Shown: piece by piece, positions 31,585 to 40,102 of the stretch
Numbering within the stretch: the stretch's first letter is position 1
Layout of the letters: each line of letters starts with the position of its first letter
Virus record (IMG/VR): IMGVR_UViG_3300036985_000346
Coordinates: 1-60,673 of that record
Direction: 5' to 3' (one strand)
Source of the DNA: a virus
Length of the DNA stretch: 60,673 nt
Made by a program: the position numbers and the translations under genes
Notes under the pieces: generated by a model
What the model saw: only the letters and a program-made list of their open reading frames with translations
The model's database searches: none
What the model was told of the DNA's origin: nothing

Positions 31585-32996
31585 CAGAATGCCAATGCCT
31601 CAATCTGGGCTTCAAGACGGATGAATGACACGTGGGCATTGCTGTCTCCACGGAAACGCTGAATACGCCAGTTGCGCATGTGGCCCTGCTGAAACCATGC
31701 CAAGCGTTTGGCCGTGTTTCCTGTGGTGCCCACGCTAATGCTGCGGTCTTGGCTCCATGATTTGCCATCCACGCTGTAGCTGGTGCTGATCTGTGGGTTT
31801 GTGCCAATGGCCACGCTACCAGTCAGACTGACCAGCTCCATCTCGTTGAAGATTGCGCCATTGCTCTCGTTATAAACGATCAGTGTTCCAAATTCCCATC
31901 GCACTTGCTGGCCCCAATGATGGCCAGTGTTTTGCACAAAATACCCAATGGAATTGGACTGTGGATCACCCACAAGCCATTTGTCGTAGCACCAGACCAT
32001 ATTGCGTGCGCGATATTGCGCAAAGCCAACAATGGTGCTGGTCAGCGTAAACCAGACTTGTTCGCCAAGCGCTTCGGATGCTGATGCATCATAGACAACT
32101 GTGCGATCTGGCAGGTGCACGTATAGGTGCTGGTGGTTCTTGTCGTTTCGTGCTTCGAGCTTGACCGTGGCCAGTTGCTCCTCGCTGTATTCCAAAAGAA
32201 GATTGTCGATCTCTTGCGTGCTGATCTTTTGGGTGGTTGCTGCTGCGCCCACATAGATGCCTGGCGCTTCATTGCGTCCACCGCCCAAAAATGCAATGCG
32301 CTCAATGTAGACGCAGCATGCAAATGTGCCAACTACACCCTTTTGGATTTGAGCGCCATCAATGCGTGCAAATGGGAAAAGTTCACCACCCACATTGTCG
32401 AATACCTCAATGGTGTTGCGATTCAATGCATAGATTTCATTTCGCAGTTTCAGTAGCGCCACAATTGGGTCTGGGTCTGCTTCTGCGCTGCCGTACTTTA
32501 GCGGATTTACTACCAGCGGATTGGACAGTTCGGTGACGACCAAAAATTCACCATCGGTGGTCATGAAGTATCCATCAACCCAAACTACGTCAAGCACCAG
32601 ACCAAGGTCTGGGTCGGTGTTTTGTGTCAATGTGTTAGTGGCTGGATTCCAAAAATACAGTCTGCCACCAGATGCAATGGCAAGCAGATCAAAGCTGTAA
32701 TCAAACGTGACTAGCGTGTTAATTGGTCCACCAACACTGCCTAAGATTGTCACGACTCCATTGCTACCCACTGTCACCAGTTGCGTTCCCATGACTCGGT
32801 AGCAGACACCATTCCAGTTGATGCCGCCTCGATCTGTGCCTGGTCCTGTGCCATTGGCCACAATGCCATCGCCTGGTCGCAGAAATCCATTGCTGATGCC
32901 AGACTTCTTTGGCACAGGCATCATGTTGACCGGATAGCTGGTGCGCAACTCTGGCGTGTTGTCAGCGTAGATGCCGTTGAGAATTGGTATTTGCAT
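31584..32996 (-). CDS. P22 gp10-like packaged-DNA stabilisation / tail protein
   Basis: 470 residues, P22 gp10 being 472. It starts IPILNGIYADNTPELRTSYP and VNMMPVPKKSGISNGFLRPG, matching the family pattern of YxxxxPVNM.......GYLRxxPG, followed by a beta-propeller-like run (VCYRVMGTQLVTVGSNGVV). In P22, gp10 binds gp4 and holds the needle and tailspikes. The ATG directly follows the HNH stop. Confidence 0.82.
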   Translation of the reverse strand: MQIPILNGIYADNTPELRTSYPVNMMPVPKKSGISNGFLRPGDGIVANGTGPGTDRGGINWNGVCYRVMGTQLVTVGSNGVVTILGSVGGPINTLVTFDYSFDLLAIASGGRLYFWNPATNTLTQNTDPDLGLVLDVVWVDGYFMTTDGEFLVVTELSNPLVVNPLKYGSAEADPDPIVALLKLRNEIYALNRNTIEVFDNVGGELFPFARIDGAQIQKGVVGTFACCVYIERIAFLGGGRNEAPGIYVGAAATTQKISTQEIDNLLLEYSEEQLATVKLEARNDKNHQHLYVHLPDRTVVYDASASEALGEQVWFTLTSTIVGFAQYRARNMVWCYDKWLVGDPQSNSIGYFVQNTGHHWGQQVRWEFGTLIVYNESNGAIFNEMELVSLTGSVAIGTNPQISTSYSVDGKSWSQDRSISVGTTGNTAKRLAWFQQGHMRNWRIQRFRGDSNAHVSFIRLEAQIEALAF

Positions 32997-33464
32997 TCAG
33001 GTCACCGCTTCATTCTGTTTTTGCCAGTAGCCACGGGGCAGTCTGTTTGATGTTTGTTCAGCAATTGTCGCCCATCGCACGTTACCTGGCTCATAATGTC
33101 CGAGTGGATCAATTCGGTCAAGCGTTGTATCCTCTGGCCGAATTCCAATGCAATCGATCATGTGTTGGAATGAGTCAAACTTAAACTCAATCTTGGCATA
33201 GCACGCATGGTGTTTTTCGCCCATCTTGCAGCGCTGCTTGGCCTTGTAGTAACTAGTTCGTGTCCTTGCAAGCGCTGGATCGTTTTTCACTCCAGTACCT
33301 TTGCGTGGGTGATCGCGGCCATCAAACCGCATCCGGTTATGGCATGGTTTGCAAATCGGGGGTTTACCCTGACTTAGCACTCTTGCGATGACATCTGACC
33401 GAACCATCCGTTTTTCTCCGCAGTTTGGACACTGCACTTCATGTTTCACATTTCCATTTGGCAT
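32997..33464 (-). CDS. HNH/AP2-type homing endonuclease at the A/B junction
   Basis: 155 residues: CPNCGEK and CKPCHN zinc pairs, YYKAKQRC, IDCIGIRPEDTTLDRIDPLG and HYEPGNVRWATIAEQTSN. This is the standard HNH homing-type C-terminal pattern (LDRID..G.YEPGNVRWAT). The exact 127-bp repeat lies inside it, so its two ends may come from two different phages. It sits between the conserved 94-aa gene and gp10. Confidence 0.78.
   Translation of the reverse strand: MPNGNVKHEVQCPNCGEKRMVRSDVIARVLSQGKPPICKPCHNRMRFDGRDHPRKGTGVKNDPALARTRTSYYKAKQRCKMGEKHHACYAKIEFKFDSFQHMIDCIGIRPEDTTLDRIDPLGHYEPGNVRWATIAEQTSNRLPRGYWQKQNEAVT
33179..33305. repeat. 127-bp exact direct repeat, right copy
   Basis: Identical to 1-127. 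This is the point where copy A sequence passes into copy B. Identity breaks at 33306. Confidence 0.9.
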
Positions 33465-33505
33465 ACATTGCTCCTTTGGTGCATTGTATTACCATTTGGG
33501 ATTAT

Positions 33506-33790
33506 TTACCACTTCACGCGATTACTCCAATACGCTGCGCTCATTTTGCCCTTGGCAATGTTTTCAGCGTGTCTGGCCTTGAATGATTCTCGACGAGCCT
33601 CGGATGCCTTTGATTCGCCTTCCTTCTTTGGAGACCCAGACACGCCTTGCTGACCAAAGCGAATTGTCTTCACTTGGTCACCAGCCTTGGCCACGACAAC
33701 GTGGCTTTTGGTTGGGTGCGATGGCGTGCGTTTTGGCTTGTTGTAGCCTTCCACGCCAGCGCGAGCAAGTCTTGAGTCCTTGGTGGCCAT
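33506..33790 (-). CDS. Conserved basic virion-region protein, copy B
   Basis: 94 residues, differing from 328-612 only at a few positions, mainly around KASEARRESFKARHAENIAK. It directly abuts the 97-residue gene upstream, whereas copy A has the 397-residue gene there. Function unknown. Confidence 0.7.
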   Translation of the reverse strand: MATKDSRLARAGVEGYNKPKRTPSHPTKSHVVVAKAGDQVKTIRFGQQGVSGSPKKEGESKASEARRESFKARHAENIAKGKMSAAYWSNRVKW

Positions 33791-34083
33791 TAGATGCCGC
33801 CTTCTCCTGTGGCCACGTTCAATGTGGTGCCAGATGCGGAGATGTGCGACAGAGCAGTGTCTTCTGTTGACTTGCGAATGATGATTTCGCTGTTGGCACG
33901 AACAGGAATGTCTGCTGTGGTTGCAGCGCCATCACCAATTCGCACGTAGCAGATGTTCGCGCCACTGTTGACCAACCGGACAGCTTTGTCCTGCTGGTTG
34001 ATGGTGATTGCAGCAGATGATGCTGCTGGTGTGACAACTTGGTTTGAGCCAAGGCGTGGGCTAAATTGATTTACGACTGACAT
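33790..34083 (-). CDS. Small structural-type protein, 97 aa, copy B only
   Basis: INQQDKAVRLVNSGANICYV then VRIGDGAATTADIPVRANSE is a small beta-domain pattern seen in phage decoration or head-tail-region proteins. It replaces the 397-residue protein of copy A. The stop overlaps the next start by one base. The function is unproven. Confidence 0.55.
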   Translation of the reverse strand: MSVVNQFSPRLGSNQVVTPAASSAAITINQQDKAVRLVNSGANICYVRIGDGAATTADIPVRANSEIIIRKSTEDTALSHISASGTTLNVATGEGGI

Positions 34084-34099
34084 TGTTTTCTCCTAAAAA

Positions 34100-34555
34100 T
34101 TAAGCAATGCGATACCACGAGTTTGTGGCTTGATAGAAGCGCATGCGGAAGAAGTCCTGCGCTGCCAGTGTGCTTGGTGCTCCATAGCCATTGGCTGCGC
34201 CATTGAGCGCCAGCGTGAAGGCTGTGATCTGCTGGGTGGTGGTGATCAACACCTCAGTGCCATCAGGTGTTCCGGTGTTCAATGGCAAAGTGACCGTTCC
34301 GCTGGCCAGTGTGCCAGCAGGCTGGATGACCATCCATTGCTGTTCGCTGACTGGTGTTGGCACTGAAATGTTGAAGCCAGTGCCTGGTGTGTACAAGTTG
34401 GTGGCCACAGTAGGTGAAGCAAAAACCTGTTGGAAGTATTGCAACAATTGCGTGATCGAAACCTTCCGAGCGTCACCATTGTTGGAGACATAAACCGGCA
34501 GCAGATCACCGCCAGAGACTTGGCTGATGCCTGATAGTTGATTGATGGTTGGCAT
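34100..34555 (-). CDS. Conserved structural protein, copy B
   Basis: 151 residues, homologous along its whole length to 1827-2282 (shared VATNLYTPGTGF and FYQATNSWYRIA). Substitutions cluster in the first 60 residues. Confidence 0.6.
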   Translation of the reverse strand: MPTINQLSGISQVSGGDLLPVYVSNNGDARKVSITQLLQYFQQVFASPTVATNLYTPGTGFNISVPTPVSEQQWMVIQPAGTLASGTVTLPLNTGTPDGTEVLITTTQQITAFTLALNGAANGYGAPSTLAAQDFFRMRFYQATNSWYRIA

Positions 34556-34567
34556 GATTGTGATTCC

Positions 34568-35050
34568 TCAGTTGAATTCGAGTGGGCCATCTTGACCGGC
34601 CAAGACAGGATCGACTGGCGGACGGATGAAAGGATTGTCGTATACGCGCCAAGGCTTGTTGCCTGCGCCTGCTGGCATGGTGCTGGGGAGTTGTTGCTCC
34701 ATTGGCATAGCTGCGCGTGACAGGAGCGTGTTGTACGACTCTTTGGCTGTCATCTTGGTGTCAGGCATGACCTGCTTGCCGTAGCTTGGTGCCAGCTTGA
34801 TCGCCAAGTTGGTGTAGATAGCCTCGTTTGAGCTGTCAGGCACGTTGGTCTGCTCGTCCAGATCGCTGTCTTGGGGGCTTGATGGCAATGGATAGCCCAA
34901 GCGAATGCCGAGCGCGTTCCATGCTGCAATCATGGTGTCGAGCCTGCGCAGGGCAGACTGCAACTGTTCTGGTGTCAGATCAAAGACGTAGGAGGCTAGG
35001 CCAATTTCCTCGAAGGCCTGTGCGACGAATTGGCGTTTTGTCCATCCCAT
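34568..35050 (-). CDS. P22 gp4-like adaptor / tail accessory factor, copy B
   Basis: 160 residues, nearly identical to 2295-2777 up to the last 20 residues, where the proline-rich tail differs (NPFIRPPVDPVLAGQDG). The conserved body would dock on the equally conserved portal. Confidence 0.8.
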   Translation of the reverse strand: MGWTKRQFVAQAFEEIGLASYVFDLTPEQLQSALRRLDTMIAAWNALGIRLGYPLPSSPQDSDLDEQTNVPDSSNEAIYTNLAIKLAPSYGKQVMPDTKMTAKESYNTLLSRAAMPMEQQLPSTMPAGAGNKPWRVYDNPFIRPPVDPVLAGQDGPLEFN

Positions 35051-35051
35051 G

Positions 35052-35345
35052 TCATTCTCCTGTGTTCTCAGACAATCTGTCTTGGATCAATTGTCCCAGT
35101 TTTTTGTCTTTTGTGCGACCATCAAAGCGAATTCCTAATTCGGTGGCCTTTGCTTCAAGTTCTTCGCGGGTTGGCAAGGCATCGTCTTCTGGCACGATGG
35201 CCTGAGCTTCTGCTGCCTTGGCTGCTGCCTCGGCCTGCTCGCGTATCAATCGATGATTGATACCGTCGATTGGCTTGGAAGGCTTGCGTACCTTGACAGG
35301 CTTTTTGTTCTTTGCATACCTTGGCATGAGAATGATGTCCTGCAT
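35052..35345 (-). CDS. SAP/HeH-motif protein, shorter N-terminus, copy B
   Basis: 97 residues from the ATG that overlaps the upstream stop (TGATG). The last 36 residues equal those of 2779-3213, while the N-terminal part is new and shorter. A GTG three bases upstream is a possible alternative start. Confidence 0.55.
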   Translation of the reverse strand: MQDIILMPRYAKNKKPVKVRKPSKPIDGINHRLIREQAEAAAKAAEAQAIVPEDDALPTREELEAKATELGIRFDGRTKDKKLGQLIQDRLSENTGE

Positions 35346-35521
35346 CACTTGGCCTTTCTTTTCATGGGCTTGGCTGTTTTTGCTGCGGCTTTAAATGCTG
35401 CGGCAGTAGGTGCGCCCTTTGTGCCAGGCTTGCGCATGCGCTCAGGTGTTTTGCCTGCGGCCTTCTGGTCTGCAATACGCTCACGCTTGGCGTGAATGTT
35501 GGCATACAAGCCGGTCTTCAT
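35345..35521 (-). CDS. Small basic conserved protein, 58 aa, copy B
   Basis: Same family as 3210-3383 (GLYANIHAKRERIADQKAAG) but with an ATG start. The ATGA overlap with the upstream gene is kept. Confidence 0.65.
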   Translation of the reverse strand: MKTGLYANIHAKRERIADQKAAGKTPERMRKPGTKGAPTAAAFKAAAKTAKPMKRKAK

Positions 35522-35688
35522 TTCATGGCCTTTTTAGGCGCTTTGCTGGGCTTGCCTGCGGCCTTGGCTGCTTTAGTAGCCACGTTCAATGCGATGGCCA
35601 CGGCCTGCTTCATTGGCTTGCCGGACTTCTTTTCCATCTTGATGTTCTTGCCGATGGACTTGCTCGAATAACCTTTTGTCAATGGCAT
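35518..35688 (-). CDS. Small basic protein, DUF6496-like, 56 aa, copy B
   Basis: MPLTKGYSSKSIGKNIKMEK followed by KPMKQAVAIALNVAT fits the family better than the copy A version (3380-3559). It is Lys/Ala/Pro-rich at the end. Confidence 0.65.
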   Translation of the reverse strand: MPLTKGYSSKSIGKNIKMEKKSGKPMKQAVAIALNVATKAAKAAGKPSKAPKKAMK

Positions 35689-35702
35689 GGTGTGCTCCTA
35701 TT

Positions 35703-35726
35703 GAGAAAGGGGGGCCGAAGCCCCCC
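35703..35726 (-). terminator. Rho-independent terminator after the coat gene, copy B
   Basis: Leftward stem GGGGGGC / GCCCCCC with a TTCG loop (35709-35726) followed by TTTCT. It has the same position and loop as in copy A, with compensating stem changes. Confidence 0.85.
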
Positions 35727-35742
35727 AGTCTGTTTTGCTGGA

Positions 35743-37026
35743 TTACTGGTTGAACAACAAGATGCCGGACATCTCGGGGTTCTTGTTAACCACACCGAAC
35801 AGCGTGTCCATACGATACTTGATCGTCATGCTGTTGATGTCGTACCACTTTTGCAAGACCAACTCGATGCCTTGGTCTGTGCTTGCACGCATCACTGCGA
35901 CACCAGCGTCAGAGGGCACTGCGTAACGGCCAGGCAAGATTTCCAAGGAATCACGCTGCCAGAACACGTTCACAGAAGCTGCGTTGGCGTTCAAGAAGGT
36001 GATGGCAGAAGTGTTGGAAGCTGGATCGACTTCCACGTTCTTGTATTGCTTTTGAGCATCAGTAGCACCAGATTGAGCGCCAATGATTGGAGGTGTGATG
36101 GTCATGGTAGTACCAGAATCAACAGACACAACACGGAAAGTCTTCAACTGACCAGTGCTTTGCTTGGTGATGTGGTGCACAGCGTACACGCCTGCGATCT
36201 TGAATGCATCGCCAGCAACCACACCAGTGGTCGATGAAACGGTGACGGTCTGGAAGCGGTTGTCCACGTTGATCTGGCCGCCCACAGCTGTGGAAGTGGC
36301 TTGAGGAGCGTAGTTCGCTTGTGTGCCTGCACCGCTTGTGTCGATGGTGATCGAACCACCACCACCAGCTGCTGCCAAACGGTTTGCGTAGTCCATCTTG
36401 TAGGTGTCGAAACCTGCGACCATGCCAACGTAGTTGCGCTCGTATGCCTTGTCAGACTTGGCATTGCCGAACGAACGGCTGGCTTGTGACAAGTTACCGG
36501 CCAGACCGTTGTAGTCACGGCTAGACAAAGCCATGAAACGATCGTAGTCAGGCACGCCTTGCTCGTTCATGATGGTGTCGCACAAGGAGACATCATCATA
36601 ATCACCAGCAGCGCCACCGATAGGCACAACCAAAGAGCCGAGGTTAGCGGCAGAACTCATGATGGCCACGTTGATGTCAGAGGCCAGCTTTTGCTTGGCG
36701 CTCTCACCCAGACGGCCTTCTTGCAATGCATCGCGCAACTCAAGAGCAGTCATTTCCCAAGGCACAGTCTGGCTGTAACCCAAAGTAGCGGGAACGGCCA
36801 ACTGAGTCATGCCTTGGTATTGGCCAGCGATGCTGGTGCCAGGCGTGCTGTTGATGGACTGAGCAATGTAAGGTTGGGGACGCCAGATGGTGTTGTTGGC
36901 GCGTTCCATCATTGTCTGATCTGTGTTGTAGATGTTGACATGACGTGACAAAACCAATGCGTCTTGGAAGCCTTCGAGGAGGTCTTCAAACGCGACGCGT
37001 TCTTCTTTTGAGAAACTGTTAGACAT
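35743..37026 (-). CDS. Major capsid protein, P22 coat-like, copy B
   Basis: 427 residues, aligned throughout with 3621-4895. Conserved blocks are NSFSKEERVAFEDLLEGFQD, INVDNRFQTVTVSSTTGV and NVFWQRDSLEILPGRYAVP. Differences lie mostly in the loop before the inserted domain and in the 330-345 region, likely surface loops. Confidence 0.88.
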   Translation of the reverse strand: MSNSFSKEERVAFEDLLEGFQDALVLSRHVNIYNTDQTMMERANNTIWRPQPYIAQSINSTPGTSIAGQYQGMTQLAVPATLGYSQTVPWEMTALELRDALQEGRLGESAKQKLASDINVAIMSSAANLGSLVVPIGGAAGDYDDVSLCDTIMNEQGVPDYDRFMALSSRDYNGLAGNLSQASRSFGNAKSDKAYERNYVGMVAGFDTYKMDYANRLAAAGGGGSITIDTSGAGTQANYAPQATSTAVGGQINVDNRFQTVTVSSTTGVVAGDAFKIAGVYAVHHITKQSTGQLKTFRVVSVDSGTTMTITPPIIGAQSGATDAQKQYKNVEVDPASNTSAITFLNANAASVNVFWQRDSLEILPGRYAVPSDAGVAVMRASTDQGIELVLQKWYDINSMTIKYRMDTLFGVVNKNPEMSGILLFNQ

Positions 37027-37043
37027 AATATTTCCTTAAAAAA

Positions 37044-37940
37044 TCATTTTGATGAAGCTGCTCGCTTCTGCGCCTTGTACTGCACGACTTTCGTCATGTT
37101 GCCAGTACGAGCCGCTTCTTCTCGCAGCCGTTCGAGGGTTGAGTCCACCGCCCCAGATACTCGGCCAGTTCCTGACACGATTCTCTCGGGTGGCGGGGCT
37201 GCCTTACGGTTTGTAACTTTCAATTCTTTCTCCAGTTTTGCTACCGCAAAGGCAAACTTTACAGGGTCTTTAATGTCGGACAGCTCTTTTGCCTTCTTTG
37301 GGTTCTTTCCGAGCGCGTAGATGACGAGCGCAGGATTATCTGCACCTTGGAGCACCACGCCTTGCTGGGTGATGTTGAACAACTCTTGGGCCACGGCCTC
37401 AGCGTCTTCAAAATCTTTGACTCTCAGCTCGGCTTTCGCCTTGCCATAGCCATCCAGTTTGGCTTGCCATGCTTTTTGCTGATTCATAACTTCAGCTTCT
37501 TGCGCGGCTGCGGCTTCATCGGCTTTTCGCTTGCGCTCAAACCAATCGGCCAGTGCTGCCTCGAATTTGTCAGCGTCATAGTCGTGTTCTTCAAGACTTG
37601 GCTTCTTGCCCAGCACGACCGGCTTGGTCTCAGTCTGTGCGGTGCTTTGCAGCTTGCCTTGCAGTTCACGGTTTTGCCGTTGCAATTCTCTGTTCGTCTT
37701 ACGCAGCTCGCGTACCCATTCAGGCGCGTGAGTCTGTTCTTCGGGAGGTGGCGCTTCCTCACCAATGGATACGATCACCTCGTCGCTGTCGCCTTCGTTG
37801 CTTTCGGTGTCTTGGTCTTCGCCCTGGTCACCAATGGATTTGTGCTCATCGGTGGTTTGCTCAGTGTCTTGACCTTCGTCCTCAACAACGATGGTGTCAT
37901 CGTCTTGGTTTTCTTCTCCTGATACTGCCTTTGTGTTCAT
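37044..37940 (-). CDS. Scaffolding protein, copy B
   Basis: 298 residues; from about residue 55 to 285 almost identical to 4921-5814, even at DNA level. The acidic N-terminal stretch and the last residues (YKAQKRAASSK) differ. Confidence 0.82.
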   Translation of the reverse strand: MNTKAVSGEENQDDDTIVVEDEGQDTEQTTDEHKSIGDQGEDQDTESNEGDSDEVIVSIGEEAPPPEEQTHAPEWVRELRKTNRELQRQNRELQGKLQSTAQTETKPVVLGKKPSLEEHDYDADKFEAALADWFERKRKADEAAAAQEAEVMNQQKAWQAKLDGYGKAKAELRVKDFEDAEAVAQELFNITQQGVVLQGADNPALVIYALGKNPKKAKELSDIKDPVKFAFAVAKLEKELKVTNRKAAPPPERIVSGTGRVSGAVDSTLERLREEAARTGNMTKVVQYKAQKRAASSK

Positions 37941-38014
37941 CTTCTGACCCCATCAAACTCACCCATTAGAACGGCTGGGTGGATGCCGTTTATCACATTC
38001 TCGCTCTTTTTCAT
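37937..38014 (-). CDS. 25-residue conserved microprotein, copy B
   Basis: Same peptide as 5811-5888 with Ser for Arg at position 4. It begins directly at the portal stop and ends in an ATGA overlap with scaffold. Confidence 0.5.
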   Translation of the reverse strand: MKKSENVINGIHPAVLMGEFDGVRR

Positions 38015-40075
38015 TCACCTTACAACTGGTTGAACGATCTGGCCTTGCAAAATTTGTTGCACTGCCTCTGCATTTGTGAGCGCCATGTTCTGTGCGGTCT
38101 CGTCGACCTTGCCCAAAGTCTCCAGCGTTTGAGCGCGTTTGAGTTCTGCGCTGGCCACGGTTTCGACGGTGTCGGCTCTGGCTTTGGCTGCTTTGGCAGT
38201 TTCATTCTCAGCTGCGGCTTGCAGGTACATGGCATTCGGGTCTTGCGGCTGACCTTGCATTTCGGCCATGAGTTCTTCGGCTTCCATGTCGGTTGGCTTG
38301 ACCACGCCCATGCGCAGGAGCTTTTTGCGGAAGTATGCATTGGCATCGCCCACGCCTTCGCCTTCCATGTTCATCATGGCCATTGCGGTCAGCACCTGAG
38401 CTGTCTCTGGGTCTTGGGTGATCTGGAGCATGCCGGTCAGGGCGCGAACGGTTGCCTGTCGCTTGCTGCTGCTTGATGGGCCAACATCAGCGATCACATC
38501 AAAGGTGGCACTGGTCAGATCGTTTTCCATGACCACTGCACCAGTTTCCTGATCGATGGATGGCTTCATCAGCTCGACCATGCCAGCCTCGCCAGTTGCC
38601 GCGATGGTCTTCATCTTGCGCTTGTCTTCGGTGTAGATGTCGCGTGCCATTGAGAGCCAGATTTCACCGCAGCGCTTCATGCCCTTGGCAAAGTTGCTCA
38701 TGTAGATGAAGGCTTGGCCATCGACTCGGGCCTGAATCATCTCCACGGCCTTGCCTGAGATGTTGCTGACCATCTTGTCTGCGCCAGCTGGATTGCCCAG
38801 AATGTCTTGCATGTCGGTTTCGGTGATCTGCAAGAGCGCGGCCATTGCCGGTGGGATCGCTGCACTGCGGGTGTAGGCCACTGGGCCGCTGACCGCTTGG
38901 TTGCCATTCTGGTCTGTGATCGGGTTGATCAGCAGGTACGGATAGTCCTTGAGGTTGTCCTCGGCCCACATGACTTGGTGGCCAGCGACCTGCTCAGGCG
39001 TGAGGATTGGCTTCTCGACTGAGGACAAGGCGCTGATCTCGCCCAGCTTGGACAGCTGCATGTTCTTCAGGCGCTGGGCATCCTTAGCCAGACGCACATG
39101 GCCCATGCATCGCTCGACATTGTCGACAAACCAGCGCTTGCCGTAGACGACCACGATTGGGATGCACTTGCCTGCAATGTAGCCTGCGTCTTCGAGCACC
39201 TTGCCGCCTGACATGATGTACTTGTGCACGCGCTTGGTCTTGATCTTGCGCTGGCGCACTTCGACTGTGCCGATGGCTGCCAGTGTTTCCTCAAGCATTT
39301 CATCATTGTCGAAGTCGGCTTTGGTGTAGCGTTCTTCCTCGCCTGTGATGGTCTGGAAAATGCGGATGGTCTCGGTCTTTTCCTCGACCTTGTAGTACTC
39401 GGCCACGTAGACCACATCGGGTGTGCACCAGTCGAATTCGTACTGGTGGATGATCTTTGGCCAGTCGGTCGGGTCATCGCCCCAAGTTTCTTTGTATGCC
39501 TGGCGCGTCATCGATGTGACGACAAAGCAGAACTTGGCATCGCTCTTGTCTTGGCGCTTGGCACCAAGGTCAAAGAACACCGAGCTGTCAGCATCAAAGA
39601 TTGGCTCGATGCGGATGCGCTGGCGGTCGTCCTCTGAGTCTTCCTCGTCTTCGTAAACTGTGCGCAAGCGCCACGCACCAATGCCGCCACCGACCGCTTC
39701 CTCGAAGGCGTTATCGTAGGCTTCATCGGCCACGGATGCCTGCTCGTCGGCTCGGTACAGGCCATCGCAGACCTCGGCCAGCTTGTCGTTCTCCATGCCA
39801 TCTTTGGACACGAAGTCGACGGTGATGCGATTGTTGCGGTATTCGTTGACCACTCGGATCACGGCCAGCATGATCTTGTTGACCTCGAACTTGGGTTTGT
39901 TCTCGTACTGATCCCAGAGTGGGCCTTCCCACTGGCTGCCTGCCAGAGAGTAGAAGCGCCTGTCTTGGAGGCATTGCAGGCGTTCATCGCGCAGTGCGCT
40001 TTGCACATCATCGAATTGCGCAAGGGCTTCGTCGTGCAGATTTGCAAGGCGTTGGTCGTTTGAGAGTCGGGCCAT
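38015..40075 (-). CDS. Portal protein, P22 gp1-like, copy B
   Basis: 686 residues, the same length as 5889-7949 and nearly identical in sequence. Scattered substitutions concentrate near residues 195-205 and in the C-terminal helical tail. Confidence 0.87.
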   Translation of the reverse strand: MARLSNDQRLANLHDEALAQFDDVQSALRDERLQCLQDRRFYSLAGSQWEGPLWDQYENKPKFEVNKIMLAVIRVVNEYRNNRITVDFVSKDGMENDKLAEVCDGLYRADEQASVADEAYDNAFEEAVGGGIGAWRLRTVYEDEEDSEDDRQRIRIEPIFDADSSVFFDLGAKRQDKSDAKFCFVVTSMTRQAYKETWGDDPTDWPKIIHQYEFDWCTPDVVYVAEYYKVEEKTETIRIFQTITGEEERYTKADFDNDEMLEETLAAIGTVEVRQRKIKTKRVHKYIMSGGKVLEDAGYIAGKCIPIVVVYGKRWFVDNVERCMGHVRLAKDAQRLKNMQLSKLGEISALSSVEKPILTPEQVAGHQVMWAEDNLKDYPYLLINPITDQNGNQAVSGPVAYTRSAAIPPAMAALLQITETDMQDILGNPAGADKMVSNISGKAVEMIQARVDGQAFIYMSNFAKGMKRCGEIWLSMARDIYTEDKRKMKTIAATGEAGMVELMKPSIDQETGAVVMENDLTSATFDVIADVGPSSSSKRQATVRALTGMLQITQDPETAQVLTAMAMMNMEGEGVGDANAYFRKKLLRMGVVKPTDMEAEELMAEMQGQPQDPNAMYLQAAAENETAKAAKARADTVETVASAELKRAQTLETLGKVDETAQNMALTNAEAVQQILQGQIVQPVVR

Positions 40076-40102
40076 GTTATATCCTCATTTTGTGTGATTT
40101 TC

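Larger units (their letters stand above)
1..33178. other. Genome copy A, a complete circularly closing podovirus unit
   Basis: The gene cut at position 1 is completed by sequence ending at 33178, because bases 1-127 repeat at 33179-33305. Read as a circle, copy A has one divergent region near 12250 and one convergent region near 19405. All genes between them agree in strand. This fits a single complete phage genome of about 33.2 kb with P22-type late gene order. Confidence 0.8.
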
